A DNA stretch of 57,380 nucleotides, from NCBI RefSeq assembly GCF_001591005.1, contig NZ_BCTY01000021.1, forward strand, positions 1-57,380. Direction: 5' to 3'. The notes under the pieces are model-generated. The model saw only the letters and a program-made list of their open reading frames with translations, was not told the DNA's origin and ran no database searches. Source of the DNA: Sphingomonas sanguinis NBRC 13937 (lineage in GTDB: Bacteria > Pseudomonadota > Alphaproteobacteria > Sphingomonadales > Sphingomonadaceae). Numbering within the stretch: the stretch's first letter is position 1; every line of letters starts with the position of its first letter. A program made the position numbers and the translations under genes. This document shows, piece after piece, positions 18,222 to 27,341 of this stretch.

Positions 18222-18881
18222 TCAGCCCGACAACGCCATCTCGATCCTGTCTTCGCTCCAGTAGGGATCGATGAACGGACACTCGTAGCTCGGGCCGACA
18301 TGATCGAGCTTAGCGGAGGCGAAGAAGCCTCTGGCGGCATCGTGGAGCGTTTCGGGAATAATTAGGAACGCCGGTTCCGTCTCTGCAAACGGTAGGTCGC
18401 CGACGTGTCGCCACTCGCGCTCCCACTCGAAAAGGTAGGTCGAGACACCATAGGTGCCGGGCAAGTCCACAAAGGGCGCCAAATTCCAGACCGGAGCGGC
18501 CGGATCGCCGGCTGCGCTATGGACCAGGGCATTGATCGCCTGCGCCTGCGGCGTATCCTTATAGGCATAGAGGATCGGCCCGCCGCCTCGCTCGACCAGA
18601 AACTCCTTGCGAAAGCCGATCCCGTGCTGACCTCGCGCGTCAGCCAGGCGCTTGAAGTGATGAAGCGGCACCTCACTAAAACAGACCGAGCGCTTGGCGT
18701 GCGGAAGATGGCGTCCGGCACCGAACGCCTTCATCGCGACAATGCGCCGCTCGTACAGGATCGCAATTGCGTTATCATAGGCCGATTTGAACTTAGACTC
18801 CTTGGCGAAGTGGACTACGTATTTGGACATGTCCTTCCATGCAGGATCAATTGTGCCGATCAGCGGCATCGCAGGGGCCAT
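18222..18881 (-). CDS. AbiGi-like abortive-infection protein
   Basis: 219 residues (an internal start at the MSKYVVHF methionine, 18830, is possible). It shows the pattern of the AbiGi antitoxin/DUF2743 family: SKYVVHFAKES near the N-terminus, RSVCFSEVPLHHFKRLADAR, GIGFRKEFLVERGGGPILYA, and the late WEREWRH motif. AbiGi was described as part of the two-gene AbiG phage-exclusion system, but the partner AbiGii toxin is not seen here. The conserved H, E and R positions hint at an enzyme rather than a pure antitoxin. Neighbours are DUF2026 and SIR2/pAgo genes. Confidence 0.55.
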   Translation of the reverse strand: MAPAMPLIGTIDPAWKDMSKYVVHFAKESKFKSAYDNAIAILYERRIVAMKAFGAGRHLPHAKRSVCFSEVPLHHFKRLADARGQHGIGFRKEFLVERGGGPILYAYKDTPQAQAINALVHSAAGDPAAPVWNLAPFVDLPGTYGVSTYLFEWEREWRHVGDLPFAETEPAFLIIPETLHDAARGFFASAKLDHVGPSYECPFIDPYWSEDRIEMALSG

Positions 18882-18922
18882 GGGCTAGGCGAACCGGAGC
18901 GGCATCGTGCAACTGCCATGGC

Positions 18923-19549
18923 TTACCAAGCTCCTCGCGCGACGGTCGCCGGCAGCCGCAGGTCACGAACCAGCCCGTCATTGCTGCCGATCGTCAGCGA
19001 TGGCTTCTGCTTACCTCGACGCGTGCCGAACCATGTTTCAGCGATGTGGATAATATCGGTGTTGATAGGCCGGTCTAGGACGTGATCGATCAAGCGCTCG
19101 CTCAGCTCCGGATCGGGCATCGTAAAGTAGTCGCCGGCCTTCTTTAGCTGGTTGAGGTCGGGTGCTTCATCGGATAGCCGCTTCTGCAACATTCGGCGTG
19201 GAATGGCCACTTCCTGCTGCACGTCCTGGAACGCTTCTTGGTACAAGGGAGACATGAAGTCGATCACGTGGGTCTCGGTTTGGACCCACATGTGGAAGCC
19301 GTCTTCGTCGAACTCTACGGTACCTCCCCCATCCCGCCCGAAGAACATGACCTTCTCGGGTTCGACGCATAGCGCAAAACCTCCGGCTACCGCCCTGGCC
19401 GGTATCTTGTAATGCTTGTTCAAGATTAAGGCGCCGATGCAGGCAAAGAGCGTGCACGCCTTGCCGGGATTGCCCTCGTCCTTGATCGTGCCGTGGATCA
19501 CCTGATGGATGCGGTTGAACTCGGATAACGGAAGCAGAAAAGTGCTCAT
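18923..19549 (-). CDS. DUF2026 protein (papain/transglutaminase-like)
   Basis: 208 residues. GKACTLFACIGALILNKHYK, then GFHMWVQTE and HVIDFMSPLYQEAF, match DUF2026. The order Cys - His - Asp is that of a transglutaminase/NlpC-type papain fold, so a cysteine hydrolase or transferase is plausible, though the substrate is unknown. It is divergent from the SIR2-APAZ gene, with 183 bp between the two starts, and could share control with it. DUF2026 genes are often found on mobile elements, so a defence or stress role is inference only. Confidence 0.6.
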   Translation of the reverse strand: MSTFLLPLSEFNRIHQVIHGTIKDEGNPGKACTLFACIGALILNKHYKIPARAVAGGFALCVEPEKVMFFGRDGGGTVEFDEDGFHMWVQTETHVIDFMSPLYQEAFQDVQQEVAIPRRMLQKRLSDEAPDLNQLKKAGDYFTMPDPELSERLIDHVLDRPINTDIIHIAETWFGTRRGKQKPSLTIGSNDGLVRDLRLPATVARGAW

Positions 19550-19732
19550 ACAGTCTTATATGTGATCGCCCCAGGCCAGTGCCTAGAGCTGACGGCTTCC
19601 TGCGGCACTGACGAGAACCGGCAGATTTCGAGAAGCGGGTGTTTTGGTTCAGTCCGACCGATCTCACAACGCTGGCTGCCTCTACTTTACAGGCGGCCTG
19701 AGTTGGCTAGCGTGGCCCGGGAGGGGAATGGC

Positions 19733-21454
19733 TTGGCACCTGAGATAGATAGTGATGACTTCGCACGGCGCTTCGCGCTGCGACCTGGTCAGCTCATGTG
19801 GTTTCTGGGCGCGGGTGCGTCTGTCTCTGCGGGCGTGCCCACCGCATGGGACATGATCTGGCAGTTCAAGCAGATCCTCTATGCGGCGCAGCGGCGGGTG
19901 CCGCTTTCGACCATCGCCGACACCGGCAATCCGAGTGTGCGTGCGTTGCTCGACGCCCATGTCAGCGGATCGGGCAGCTTACCAGTCCCCGGTGCTCCGG
20001 ACGAATATGCGGCGCTATTCGAAGCAGCTTATCCCGCCGAGAAGGACCGTCGAACGTTCATCGATGGCATGATCGGCGGCGCAAAGCCTGCTTATGGCCA
20101 CCTAGCGCTCGCTGCCCTGCTAAAGGCGGGGCATGCTCACCTGATCTGGACCACCAACTTCGATCACCTCGTCGCGGATGCCTGCGCACAAACCTATGGC
20201 ACCACCAAGTCGCTCAGCGTCGTGGCCCTTGATGCGCCTGATCTGGCAGCCGAGCAGATTGCAGCGCAGCAATGGCCTATCGAGGTCAAGCTGCACGGCG
20301 ATTTCCGGTCCCGCCGGCTCAAGAACACACCCGACGAGCTCAGGCAGCAGGATGCACAGCTCAGAGAGGTGCTCGTCGATTCCTGCCGCCGATCCGGTCT
20401 GGTCGTCGGGGGGTATAGCGGACGCGATGCGTCCATTATGGATGCGCTCGAGGCAGCACTCGAACGCCCCGGCGCCTTCCCGGGAGGCTTGTTTTGGCTG
20501 CATCGCGGCGAGGAGCCACCCTTCGAACGCGTCAACCAGCTGCTCGAACGCGCCCAGGCGGTTGGCGTCGACAGCGGGCTGGTCCGTATCGAGAATTTGG
20601 ACGAAGCGCTTCGCGATCTCGTGCGTCTGTTGCCTGACCTCGACTCGACAGCGCTCGACAGCCTGGGTCAGAAGCAACGCTGGTGGACAGCCGCCCCGGC
20701 GCTGACCGGCAAACATAACTGGCCTCTCGTCCGACTAAATGGGATCGAGGTCGAATCCATACCGACAAACGCCCGCCGCGTCGTTTGTGGAATTGGTGGG
20801 GCGGCAGACGTCCGGGATGCAATACTCGCGGCGAAGGCTGATCTGATTGCTACCCGCACCAGCGGGGGAGTCATTGGGTTCGGCTCGGACCAGGAGTTTC
20901 GCCGCGTCTTCGCCCCCTACGATATCACGGACTTTGATCTGTCCGTCTTTGAGGATCGGCGACTGCGTTACGATTCCGGTGAACGAGGCCTGCTGCGAGA
21001 GGCGCTGGTTCGTGGGCTGTGCAGTGTACATGGGCTTGATGCCCAGCGGCGGCGCAACGTCCATATCCTGGCACCGCACGACCCGGCAGATGAGCATTGG
21101 GGGTCGCTGCGCAGCTTGGTGGGACCGCTCCAAGGTCGGATCGACGGCGGCAAGGTACGATGGCGGGAGGGAGTAGCGGTCCGCTTGGATTGGGCGGACG
21201 ACCGCTTGTGGCTCTTGGTTGAGCCCCGGATCGATACGGACGACGATGGCTCAACCGCAAGCCGGGCCAAGGCGGCCGACTTTGCGCGCGAGCGAACAGC
21301 GCGCCGCTACAACCGGGATGCGGATAAGCTCATCGATTTCTGGACGGGACTGTTTGCCGGAGAGAATGTGCGGGCACTGGGGATTGGAGATGGGATCGAC
21401 GCTTCGTTCGCCGTCGGGCGACGAACCGCGTTCTCGTTCAGGGTGACGCCATGA
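19733..21454 (+). CDS. SIR2-APAZ effector of a short Argonaute system
   Basis: 573 residues from a TTG at 19733, chosen because GGGAGGGG sits 6 nt upstream and the protein then begins just before FARRFALRPGQLMWFLGAG. The SIR2 domain has GAGASVSAGVP (about 26), TTNFDHLV (Asn about 142) and KLHGDF (His about 187), so the NAD-binding and catalytic residues are present. The C-terminal part (about 330-573) has the position and size of an APAZ domain. In studied SPARSA systems this subunit pairs with a short pAgo and destroys NAD+ after guide-directed recognition of invading DNA. The stop overlaps the pAgo start by ATGA. Confidence 0.85.
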   Translation: MAPEIDSDDFARRFALRPGQLMWFLGAGASVSAGVPTAWDMIWQFKQILYAAQRRVPLSTIADTGNPSVRALLDAHVSGSGSLPVPGAPDEYAALFEAAYPAEKDRRTFIDGMIGGAKPAYGHLALAALLKAGHAHLIWTTNFDHLVADACAQTYGTTKSLSVVALDAPDLAAEQIAAQQWPIEVKLHGDFRSRRLKNTPDELRQQDAQLREVLVDSCRRSGLVVGGYSGRDASIMDALEAALERPGAFPGGLFWLHRGEEPPFERVNQLLERAQAVGVDSGLVRIENLDEALRDLVRLLPDLDSTALDSLGQKQRWWTAAPALTGKHNWPLVRLNGIEVESIPTNARRVVCGIGGAADVRDAILAAKADLIATRTSGGVIGFGSDQEFRRVFAPYDITDFDLSVFEDRRLRYDSGERGLLREALVRGLCSVHGLDAQRRRNVHILAPHDPADEHWGSLRSLVGPLQGRIDGGKVRWREGVAVRLDWADDRLWLLVEPRIDTDDDGSTASRAKAADFARERTARRYNRDADKLIDFWTGLFAGENVRALGIGDGIDASFAVGRRTAFSFRVTP

Positions 21455-22869
21455 GCAGCGAAATTTCGCCCCACGTCTGGTATCCGGAGCCGGAACTCCT
21501 CTTCCATCCTGAGCGCAGCGGCGATCGAGATATTCATCCGCTACGCGGCCTCAAGAGGTTTGGTCCCTTTTCCGCCTCGCAGGTGCCCAGTCCCATTCGG
21601 GTTGCCACCATTGCGCCGGCCGGAGAGTCCACCCGCCTGTTCGGCTTCATGCAAGAGCTCCACCGGACGTTTTCGCCACGTGAACGAACCGATTATCTTC
21701 CCGAGTGGCCGGGCTTCTCGGCCGTGTTCAACACGCGGGTAACCGCGGCACCGGCCAAGTGCCGTGTCGAACTTGAGCCGGCACTGGACGCCGATCTCGC
21801 CGCGAGCCCGGCGCCGCATACTCTGCTGGCCGACCGCCTTATCCAAGCAGTTCGCTGCTTGGAGGCGTTTCGCACGGAGTTCGACGTTCTGTTCGTCTAC
21901 CTGCCCGATCGCTGGGAGGCCGCCTTCTTCGGCCACGACGATGACTTCGACCTGCACGACTATCTGAAGGCCTTTGCAGCAATTCGCGGGATGCCGATCC
22001 AGATCGTGCGTGAAGGGCGCGCGCTCTCCTATTCATGTCGAGCGAGCGTGATGTGGCGTATCGGCCTCGCAATCTATGCCAAGGCTGGCGGCATTCCTTG
22101 GAAGTTGGCTGACACCAAGGCGGAAACGGCCTTCATCGGCATTTCCTATGCCGTTCGTAATGACGACAGCGGTAGTCCACGTTTCGTAACCTGCTGCAGT
22201 CAGGTTTTCGATGAGGACGGCGCCGGATTAGAATTTATCGCGTTTGATACCAATGAAATTCAGGTACAACGGGAGAACCCGTTTTTGTCTCGTGCCGAGA
22301 TGTTCCGAGTGATCACGCGGTCGCTCGAACTCTACAGGCGACGACACGGGGGACGCTCACCTCGACGCGTGATGATCCACAAGACCACCGAATTCAAAAG
22401 CGACGAGATCGCTGGTTGCTTCGAAGCGCTACCGGTCTGCGAAGCGGTCGATCTCATCCAAGTCGTTGATGAGGTCGGGTGGCGTGGTGTCTGGTGGGAG
22501 CAGGACCCCAACAATCCACGCCGCAATCAGGCCGCCGCATATCCGGTCAAACGGGGAACGCTGGTACAGCTCGGCCCACGAGACGCGCTGCTTTGGATAC
22601 ACGGCGCGGTAGACGGCTTGGGCAAGCGGCCGCACCTTCAGGGCGGGCGGGGAACTCCCAAGCCGATCCGGCTTGTGCGCCACGCCGGACATGGCTCGTG
22701 GGATGACACGGCTATGGCGGCATTGGCGCTTTCCAAGATGAATTGGAACAACGACGGACTCTACGATCCCCTACCCGTGACCATGAGCTACGCCAAGGTC
22801 CTAGCGCGGGTTCTTAAACGAATGCCCCGCTTGGGGAGTACCCCGTTTCAGTTCCGCTTCTTCATGTGA
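21451..22869 (+). CDS. Short prokaryotic Argonaute (MID-PIWI)
   Basis: 472 residues, the usual length for a short pAgo lacking N and PAZ domains. The N-terminus (VWYPEPELLFHPERSGDRDI, HPLRGLKRFGPFS) is typical of the SIR2-associated clade. YAKAGGIPWKLA (about 209) is the MID 5'-phosphate pocket, and FIGISYAVRNDD shows Ser where catalytic PIWI proteins have the first Asp, so slicing is lost. It should bind a small guide RNA and sense complementary DNA, then switch on the SIR2 partner. Translational coupling to that partner is expected from the 4-bp overlap. Confidence 0.85.
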   Translation: MSSEISPHVWYPEPELLFHPERSGDRDIHPLRGLKRFGPFSASQVPSPIRVATIAPAGESTRLFGFMQELHRTFSPRERTDYLPEWPGFSAVFNTRVTAAPAKCRVELEPALDADLAASPAPHTLLADRLIQAVRCLEAFRTEFDVLFVYLPDRWEAAFFGHDDDFDLHDYLKAFAAIRGMPIQIVREGRALSYSCRASVMWRIGLAIYAKAGGIPWKLADTKAETAFIGISYAVRNDDSGSPRFVTCCSQVFDEDGAGLEFIAFDTNEIQVQRENPFLSRAEMFRVITRSLELYRRRHGGRSPRRVMIHKTTEFKSDEIAGCFEALPVCEAVDLIQVVDEVGWRGVWWEQDPNNPRRNQAAAYPVKRGTLVQLGPRDALLWIHGAVDGLGKRPHLQGGRGTPKPIRLVRHAGHGSWDDTAMAALALSKMNWNNDGLYDPLPVTMSYAKVLARVLKRMPRLGSTPFQFRFFM

Positions 22870-22933
22870 CGCGCTCATTGACATGTGGCGCACGGCTTCA
22901 GCGTCTCTTCCTCAGATTGTACGTGATTCAAAG

Positions 22934-23743
22934 CTATCGATCACGGAGTATTTCTTCCCTCGCGCCGACGTTCTTCGGATCAGATGCCAACTCAGGTCTG
23001 TCGCCGACACTCAGGCGATCTGAAATCGTCTGATGCAACGCAGCCAATCCGCTTGCTAGGCTCTGCTCAGGCAGCGCAACACCCTCCCGCCTTGCCGCCG
23101 CCATGATGTCCATCGCACCAGCGAGCTCCGGCTCAGCGTAGAGCATTGCGCCCTCCCCCGCTTGCCACACCTCGACCAGCGCCTCGGACCGCGCGCGCTG
23201 CGCCTCGGCCGATCGGTCCGCCGCTATTGTCGAGCGCGGCAATGGCGGCATCACAGCACCTCGACGCTCCAGTTCGTCGCGGGTGATCGCAGCCAACTTG
23301 TATCGCAGACGGCGGCCTGCGCGATCGTCTGTCGGTGACGGGCGGTACTGGCTAATCAGAAGAGCGGTCAGCGCCGCAGTATCGACCGTCCGCGCCTTCT
23401 CCCGCCAATCCACGATGGCGCGGCGGGTTGAAGTGCGGTCTGCGGGTTGGCTGATGACGAAGAGCTCGAGCAGCGGATCGTCGAGGACATCGGCCGGCAA
23501 TGGAGCGGCGTTGCCAGCGGCCGCGGCATGCGCCCAGCCCGCGACCTGCGCAACACGGGCGAACCCCTCCCCCATCTCGCCCCGGGTCTCGGAGACTTCG
23601 GACGCGAGATGCTCGAGATTAGGCTGGAGGTCCGTCGCGATGGCCTGCGCAGCATCGATGGTCTCGAGCCTTGCAAGGATGTCGGCCTGATTTGCTTCGA
23701 GGCGCTTGCTGCGTTCGCCGATCTCTTCGACCTGGTCCTGCAT
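22934..23743 (-). CDS. Coiled-coil protein of unknown function
   Basis: 269 residues. Residues 1-60 are a heptad-rich coiled coil (EEIGERSKRLEANQADILAR then LETIDAAQAIATDL), followed by a helical Ala/Arg-rich body with DPLLELFVISQPADR. No signal peptide, membrane segment or catalytic motif is visible. I do not recognise the family. It lies between the pAgo gene and the left end of the transposon; its start is 31 bp from the transposon tip, so the insertion may have replaced its promoter. Confidence 0.6.
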   Translation of the reverse strand: MQDQVEEIGERSKRLEANQADILARLETIDAAQAIATDLQPNLEHLASEVSETRGEMGEGFARVAQVAGWAHAAAAGNAAPLPADVLDDPLLELFVISQPADRTSTRRAIVDWREKARTVDTAALTALLISQYRPSPTDDRAGRRLRYKLAAITRDELERRGAVMPPLPRSTIAADRSAEAQRARSEALVEVWQAGEGAMLYAEPELAGAMDIMAAARREGVALPEQSLASGLAALHQTISDRLSVGDRPELASDPKNVGAREEILRDR

Positions 23744-23774
23744 CAGTGTCAGCGCGTCAAGAATGGCGGCTAGG

Positions 23775-23928
23775 TGTAGGCGCTTGCAATCATAGCGCCT
23801 CGTGCTCGCAAACAGCGCGGATTTCTGCTCAGATTGAATGACAGCAGGCGAGCCGCGCTGCTCACGCTAAATGACAACATGCTCGCCATCATCCGTGCCT
23901 GCTTGCAAACGGGACTGGCCTGCTCACG
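23775..23928 (+). repeat. Left terminal inverted repeat of the transposon
   Basis: 154 bp, matching the reverse complement of 28,656-28,809 almost throughout except for a 13-bp variable block near the tip. Inside are repeated candidate transposase-binding boxes: GCGCTTGCAA, GTGCTCGCAAAC, CTGCTTGCAAACG, and three CTGCTCA boxes. Multiple boxes per end are typical of Mu/Tn7/Tn552-type elements. Confidence 0.88.
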
Positions 23929-23957
23929 ATATATGCCAGTGAAGTTCGTGACTGGCG

Positions 23958-24935
23958 TCATATCGGCACCCCCGCCTCGCGGAGCCGCTCGGTCAGTTCG
24001 CGGGTGTGCTCGGCGTCCAGCGTTCCGGTGAGAAACGCGCGTACGTCGGACGGCCGGGTGTTGAGCTGGCTGGCGAGCGCGCCGGCGTCGTAACCGTTGC
24101 GCGTCAGCGTGGGTTCGAGGTCGTCGATCGCGCGCGACAGCACCTGCTCGACGATCTCGACCGTGACGGGCTTGGCGGCAAGCCGGAAGCCCTGCTCGAA
24201 AGCGAGGGTCAGGTGCATCTCGATCTGGAGCGGGGTGCGCAGGCGCTCGGCGATGAGGTCGATCGCGTCCTCGTCCATCAGGTCGGCGACCTTGACGCCC
24301 TCCGCCGCGCAGGCACCGAGCAGCCAGGCGACATAGTCGCGTCGCTCGGCACCGATGCCTTCATAATCGAAGGTCGTGGTGCGATAGCCGATCTCCTCCA
24401 TCTGCGGACGACGCAGGTCGTTGCGCAGCCGGGGATGGCCGACGAGCAGGACCGACAGCAGCACGCCGGCATCGGCCACCACCTCCATCAGCCGCTTGAG
24501 GCCGGTCAGCGTCTTGTGGTGGAGGTCGTGCGCCTCGTCGACCACCAGCACGACCGGGCGCTTGCCCTTGCGCATGATGTCGCGCAGGTCGCGCTCGCGC
24601 CGCTCGGCCTGCTTGGGGATCTTCACCTGGGCGCGGTCGCCGGGCGAGAGGTCGTAGAACAACGCCTCGATCAACGACGGCAGCGAGGTCCGACGCTTGT
24701 CGACCGCGAGCGACTTGGCGACGGCGACCTTGCCGGCCCTGACCAGCTCGTCCTCGATGCGGCGCAGGAGATGCGTCTTGCCCGATCCGACCAGCCCGGA
24801 CACGACGATCAGCCGGCCGGTCTGCACCGCTGCGCAGACCTCGCGCACGAGGTTGCGCTGATGCTCGGTCTCGAAGTTGCCGGCACCATGAAACGGGCGG
24901 GCCAGCCCGTAGCTGGATTGAACGTCGGCGAGCAT
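23958..24935 (-). CDS. tniB: TniB-like AAA+ transposition ATPase
   Basis: 325 residues from an ATG overlapping the tniA stop (TGATG). Walker A is VVSGLVGSGKTHLL and Walker B is PVVLVVDEAHDLHHKTLTGL, followed by a sensor-type segment (VLLSVLLVGHPRL). This is the ExeA/TnsC/TniB class of AAA+ regulators, which select target DNA and activate the DDE transposase. It ends 30 bp inside the left terminal repeat. A longer reading upstream of the ATG (to 25,637) runs through tniA in another frame and has low-complexity Arg/Ala composition, so I reject it. Confidence 0.88.
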   Translation of the reverse strand: MLADVQSSYGLARPFHGAGNFETEHQRNLVREVCAAVQTGRLIVVSGLVGSGKTHLLRRIEDELVRAGKVAVAKSLAVDKRRTSLPSLIEALFYDLSPGDRAQVKIPKQAERRERDLRDIMRKGKRPVVLVVDEAHDLHHKTLTGLKRLMEVVADAGVLLSVLLVGHPRLRNDLRRPQMEEIGYRTTTFDYEGIGAERRDYVAWLLGACAAEGVKVADLMDEDAIDLIAERLRTPLQIEMHLTLAFEQGFRLAAKPVTVEIVEQVLSRAIDDLEPTLTRNGYDAGALASQLNTRPSDVRAFLTGTLDAEHTRELTERLREAGVPI

Positions 24936-26587
24936 CAGCTTATCCCCCGTCTTGCCTGAAACCGCTCGCGGATGCGGCCGGCGATGATGGTCTTGTCGAG
25001 CGTTTCGCCCAGCAGCGCGTCGATGAAGGCACGGTCCGCCTCGGGCAGTGAACCGAGCGGTCGCTGTAGCTGGTCGACGATGGCGTGACGTGCCGCGAGC
25101 CCGGTCGGGTACGCCGTCTCGATCGCCGGCTCGGGGAAAGAGGTCTGCCGGACCACAAGCCCTGTGGTGGAGGGTGGCAGTGACGGCAGCGGTCGATCGC
25201 CGCCCGTCACGGTCGCACGGGGAAGCCCGAGCTGGTCGGCGAGCCGGACCACTTTGTCGAGCCGCTCCTCGGCGCGGCTCTTCTGGTACTTGCGGTAGCG
25301 GTAGAGCGGCACCGCGCCGCGCGACGGCTCGTAGGGTCCGTATCGCTTGCCGCCATGCTCCACGAACAACTGCTGGTCGAACAAGCCCCAGAGCAGCGTC
25401 ACCGTCTCGCCGGCAAGCTCGGGTTCGACCTCGTAGGAGGCACCCTCGACCGAAACGGTCGCGTCGCCCGCGACGGTGCGCCGCTCGGGCTCGCGCGCGA
25501 AGGCGCAGAACCGTTCCCACGAGCACATGGCGCGCACGCCCTCGCCCGGCAGGTGGCGCAGCCAATGCTCGATCCGGGCGTGCGGCTCGGACCGATGGCC
25601 GCCATTGTTGTAGGTGACGAGCGCGCGCCGCATCCACAGATTGGCTTCCGCCTCGTCCTTCGGCTTGTGGAAGTGGTAGAGGGTCTCATGCACTTCCTTT
25701 ACCGTGCGGAACGGCCGCTCGACCTTGCCCTTGGCGCGGGCCGCGGTGTGCCGGTCGTCCTGTTTGGGCGGCAGATGGGTGAGGACGCGAATACCCAGAC
25801 TGCCCATTACCGACTGGAACACGCGCGACCGGCTGACCGGGCCGTTGTCCATGTAGATCGTGACCGGCAGGCCCTGGAACGGCAGCTCGGGTTCGGGCTT
25901 GGCGGCGAAGGCGTTGAACAGGAAGCGCAGCGCGGACTCGGCGTCCTCGCCATAGACGCTGCGATATTCCTGATAGACCACGCCCGAGCAGTCATCGACG
26001 ACCGAGAACAGCATGAGCGTCGGTTTGCCGCGACCCTGTTCGATCCACAGCGGCGCCTCGACCTGCTTGAGGTCGGACGGGCTCATGTCGAAGTGCCACA
26101 GCTCGTTGGATCGCCGCGCCTGGAAGCGCACGGCCGCATGCGGGCGGGTGACACGGGCATAATCCAGCCCCGACGCGCGGAGCAGCCGGTCGATGGTTGC
26201 CCGCTTCAATAGACCGGGCGCGACCTTGACCAGGCCCTCCGGCGTCTCGACGCCATCGGTTTCCAGAAACTCGATGGCGCGGGCGGTGGAGACGTGCCGG
26301 CCCTTCTTGTTGGTCGTTCTGATCTTCAGCGCGGCGACGATCTCGGCATAGCGCTCCATCTCCGCCTGCGGCGCGATCCGCGTCGCGCCGTGATCGGATC
26401 TGCGCACCGACCGAGGCCGGTTCAGCTCGCGCAGCGCCCGGTACAGCGTCGAGATCGAGATGCCGTAAGCCTCGGCCGCACGCGCGACGATCTCGGTGCG
26501 ACCGGGATCGCGTGGCGGCAACAGCGACAATCGTCGGCGAAGGTCGACCAGCGCCTCTCCGGGCGGCCGCTTCGCCCGGTCAGCCAT
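24935..26587 (-). CDS. tniA: TniA-like DDE transposase
   Basis: 550 residues from the ATG at 26587 that lies inside the end of the resolvase gene. N-terminal HTH (AAEAYGISISTLYRALREL), then an rve/integrase core with D in HFDMSPSD (about 167), D in YMDNGPV (about 247) and E in GKVERPF (about 290), and a Mu-type C-terminal beta barrel (VSVEGASYEVEPELAGETVT). It should carry out strand transfer of the 154-bp ends, activated by the ATPase encoded just downstream. All catalytic residues are in place. Confidence 0.9.
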   Translation of the reverse strand: MADRAKRPPGEALVDLRRRLSLLPPRDPGRTEIVARAAEAYGISISTLYRALRELNRPRSVRRSDHGATRIAPQAEMERYAEIVAALKIRTTNKKGRHVSTARAIEFLETDGVETPEGLVKVAPGLLKRATIDRLLRASGLDYARVTRPHAAVRFQARRSNELWHFDMSPSDLKQVEAPLWIEQGRGKPTLMLFSVVDDCSGVVYQEYRSVYGEDAESALRFLFNAFAAKPEPELPFQGLPVTIYMDNGPVSRSRVFQSVMGSLGIRVLTHLPPKQDDRHTAARAKGKVERPFRTVKEVHETLYHFHKPKDEAEANLWMRRALVTYNNGGHRSEPHARIEHWLRHLPGEGVRAMCSWERFCAFAREPERRTVAGDATVSVEGASYEVEPELAGETVTLLWGLFDQQLFVEHGGKRYGPYEPSRGAVPLYRYRKYQKSRAEERLDKVVRLADQLGLPRATVTGGDRPLPSLPPSTTGLVVRQTSFPEPAIETAYPTGLAARHAIVDQLQRPLGSLPEADRAFIDALLGETLDKTIIAGRIRERFQARRGIS

Positions 26588-27176
26588 GGGCTGCGACAGG
26601 CTCCTTGGCCGGTACGCCGCTACCGCGCTTGCCGGCATAGCGGTAGAGGGTCGCGACCGACACGCCCATGCGCTTGGCGATGTCGCGCACCGGGAGCGTG
26701 CCCTCTTTCATCATGGCGCGGGCTGCGGTGACGTCGCTCGGGCGCATTATCGATGGGCGGCCGCCCTTGCGGCCCTGCCGGCGCGCTTCCACCAGACCGG
26801 CGGTGGTCCGCTCGCGGATCAGGGCGCGCTCGAACTGCGCGATTGCGCCGAACACATGAAAAGTGAGCATCCCGCCCGGCGTGGTCGTGTCGATGCTCTC
26901 GGTCAGCGACACCAGCCCGATCTTTTCGTGCTCGAGTTCCTCGGCTGTGGTGATCAGCTTCTTGAGCGAACGGGCGAGACGGTCGAGCTTCCAGACGACC
27001 AGCGTGTCGCCTGCACGCAGCACGTCTTTCAGGATGCGCGCCAGTTCAGGCCGATCGTCGCGCGCACCCGACGCCTTCTCGGTGAACACCCGCTCGCAGC
27101 CGGCGCGGCGCAGCGCGTCGAGCTGAAGCTCAGGGTTCTGGTCGCTGGTGCTGACCCTCGCATAACCGACCCGCAT
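26580..27176 (-). CDS. Serine resolvase of the transposon
   Basis: 198 residues. Catalytic serine in MRVGYARVSTSDQNPELQLD, then GDTLVVWKLDRLARSLKKLI and a C-terminal Hin-type HTH (VRDIAKRMGVSVATLYRYAG). It would resolve cointegrates made by replicative transposition. A res site would be expected in 27,177-27,341, where similar boxes occur (CCGTTTTGCGAA at about 27,212 and CGTTTTGCAGAAC at about 27,309), but I cannot define subsites. The stop overlaps the tniA start, so the three genes form one operon. Confidence 0.88.
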   Translation of the reverse strand: MRVGYARVSTSDQNPELQLDALRRAGCERVFTEKASGARDDRPELARILKDVLRAGDTLVVWKLDRLARSLKKLITTAEELEHEKIGLVSLTESIDTTTPGGMLTFHVFGAIAQFERALIRERTTAGLVEARRQGRKGGRPSIMRPSDVTAARAMMKEGTLPVRDIAKRMGVSVATLYRYAGKRGSGVPAKEPVAAHG

Positions 27177-27341
27177 GGGCGTCCGATCTTCTCCAAACCC
27201 GTGCGGAGCATACCGTTTTGCGAAGCCGGTTTCCAGAACAGTTTTGACAAAGCCCGGCCCGCAGATTTACGTTGCCAGGCAAGCAAGGCGACCGGCTCAT
27301 CAGAAACGGTCGTTTTGCAGAACCTCTGAGGAGCAGGGTTC

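Noticed and set aside
24936..25637. N-terminal extension of the TniB ATPase to about 559 residues
   Set aside because: It reads through tniA in another frame with low-complexity Arg/Ala content. The ATG at 24935 overlapping the tniA stop gives a normal-size ATPase.
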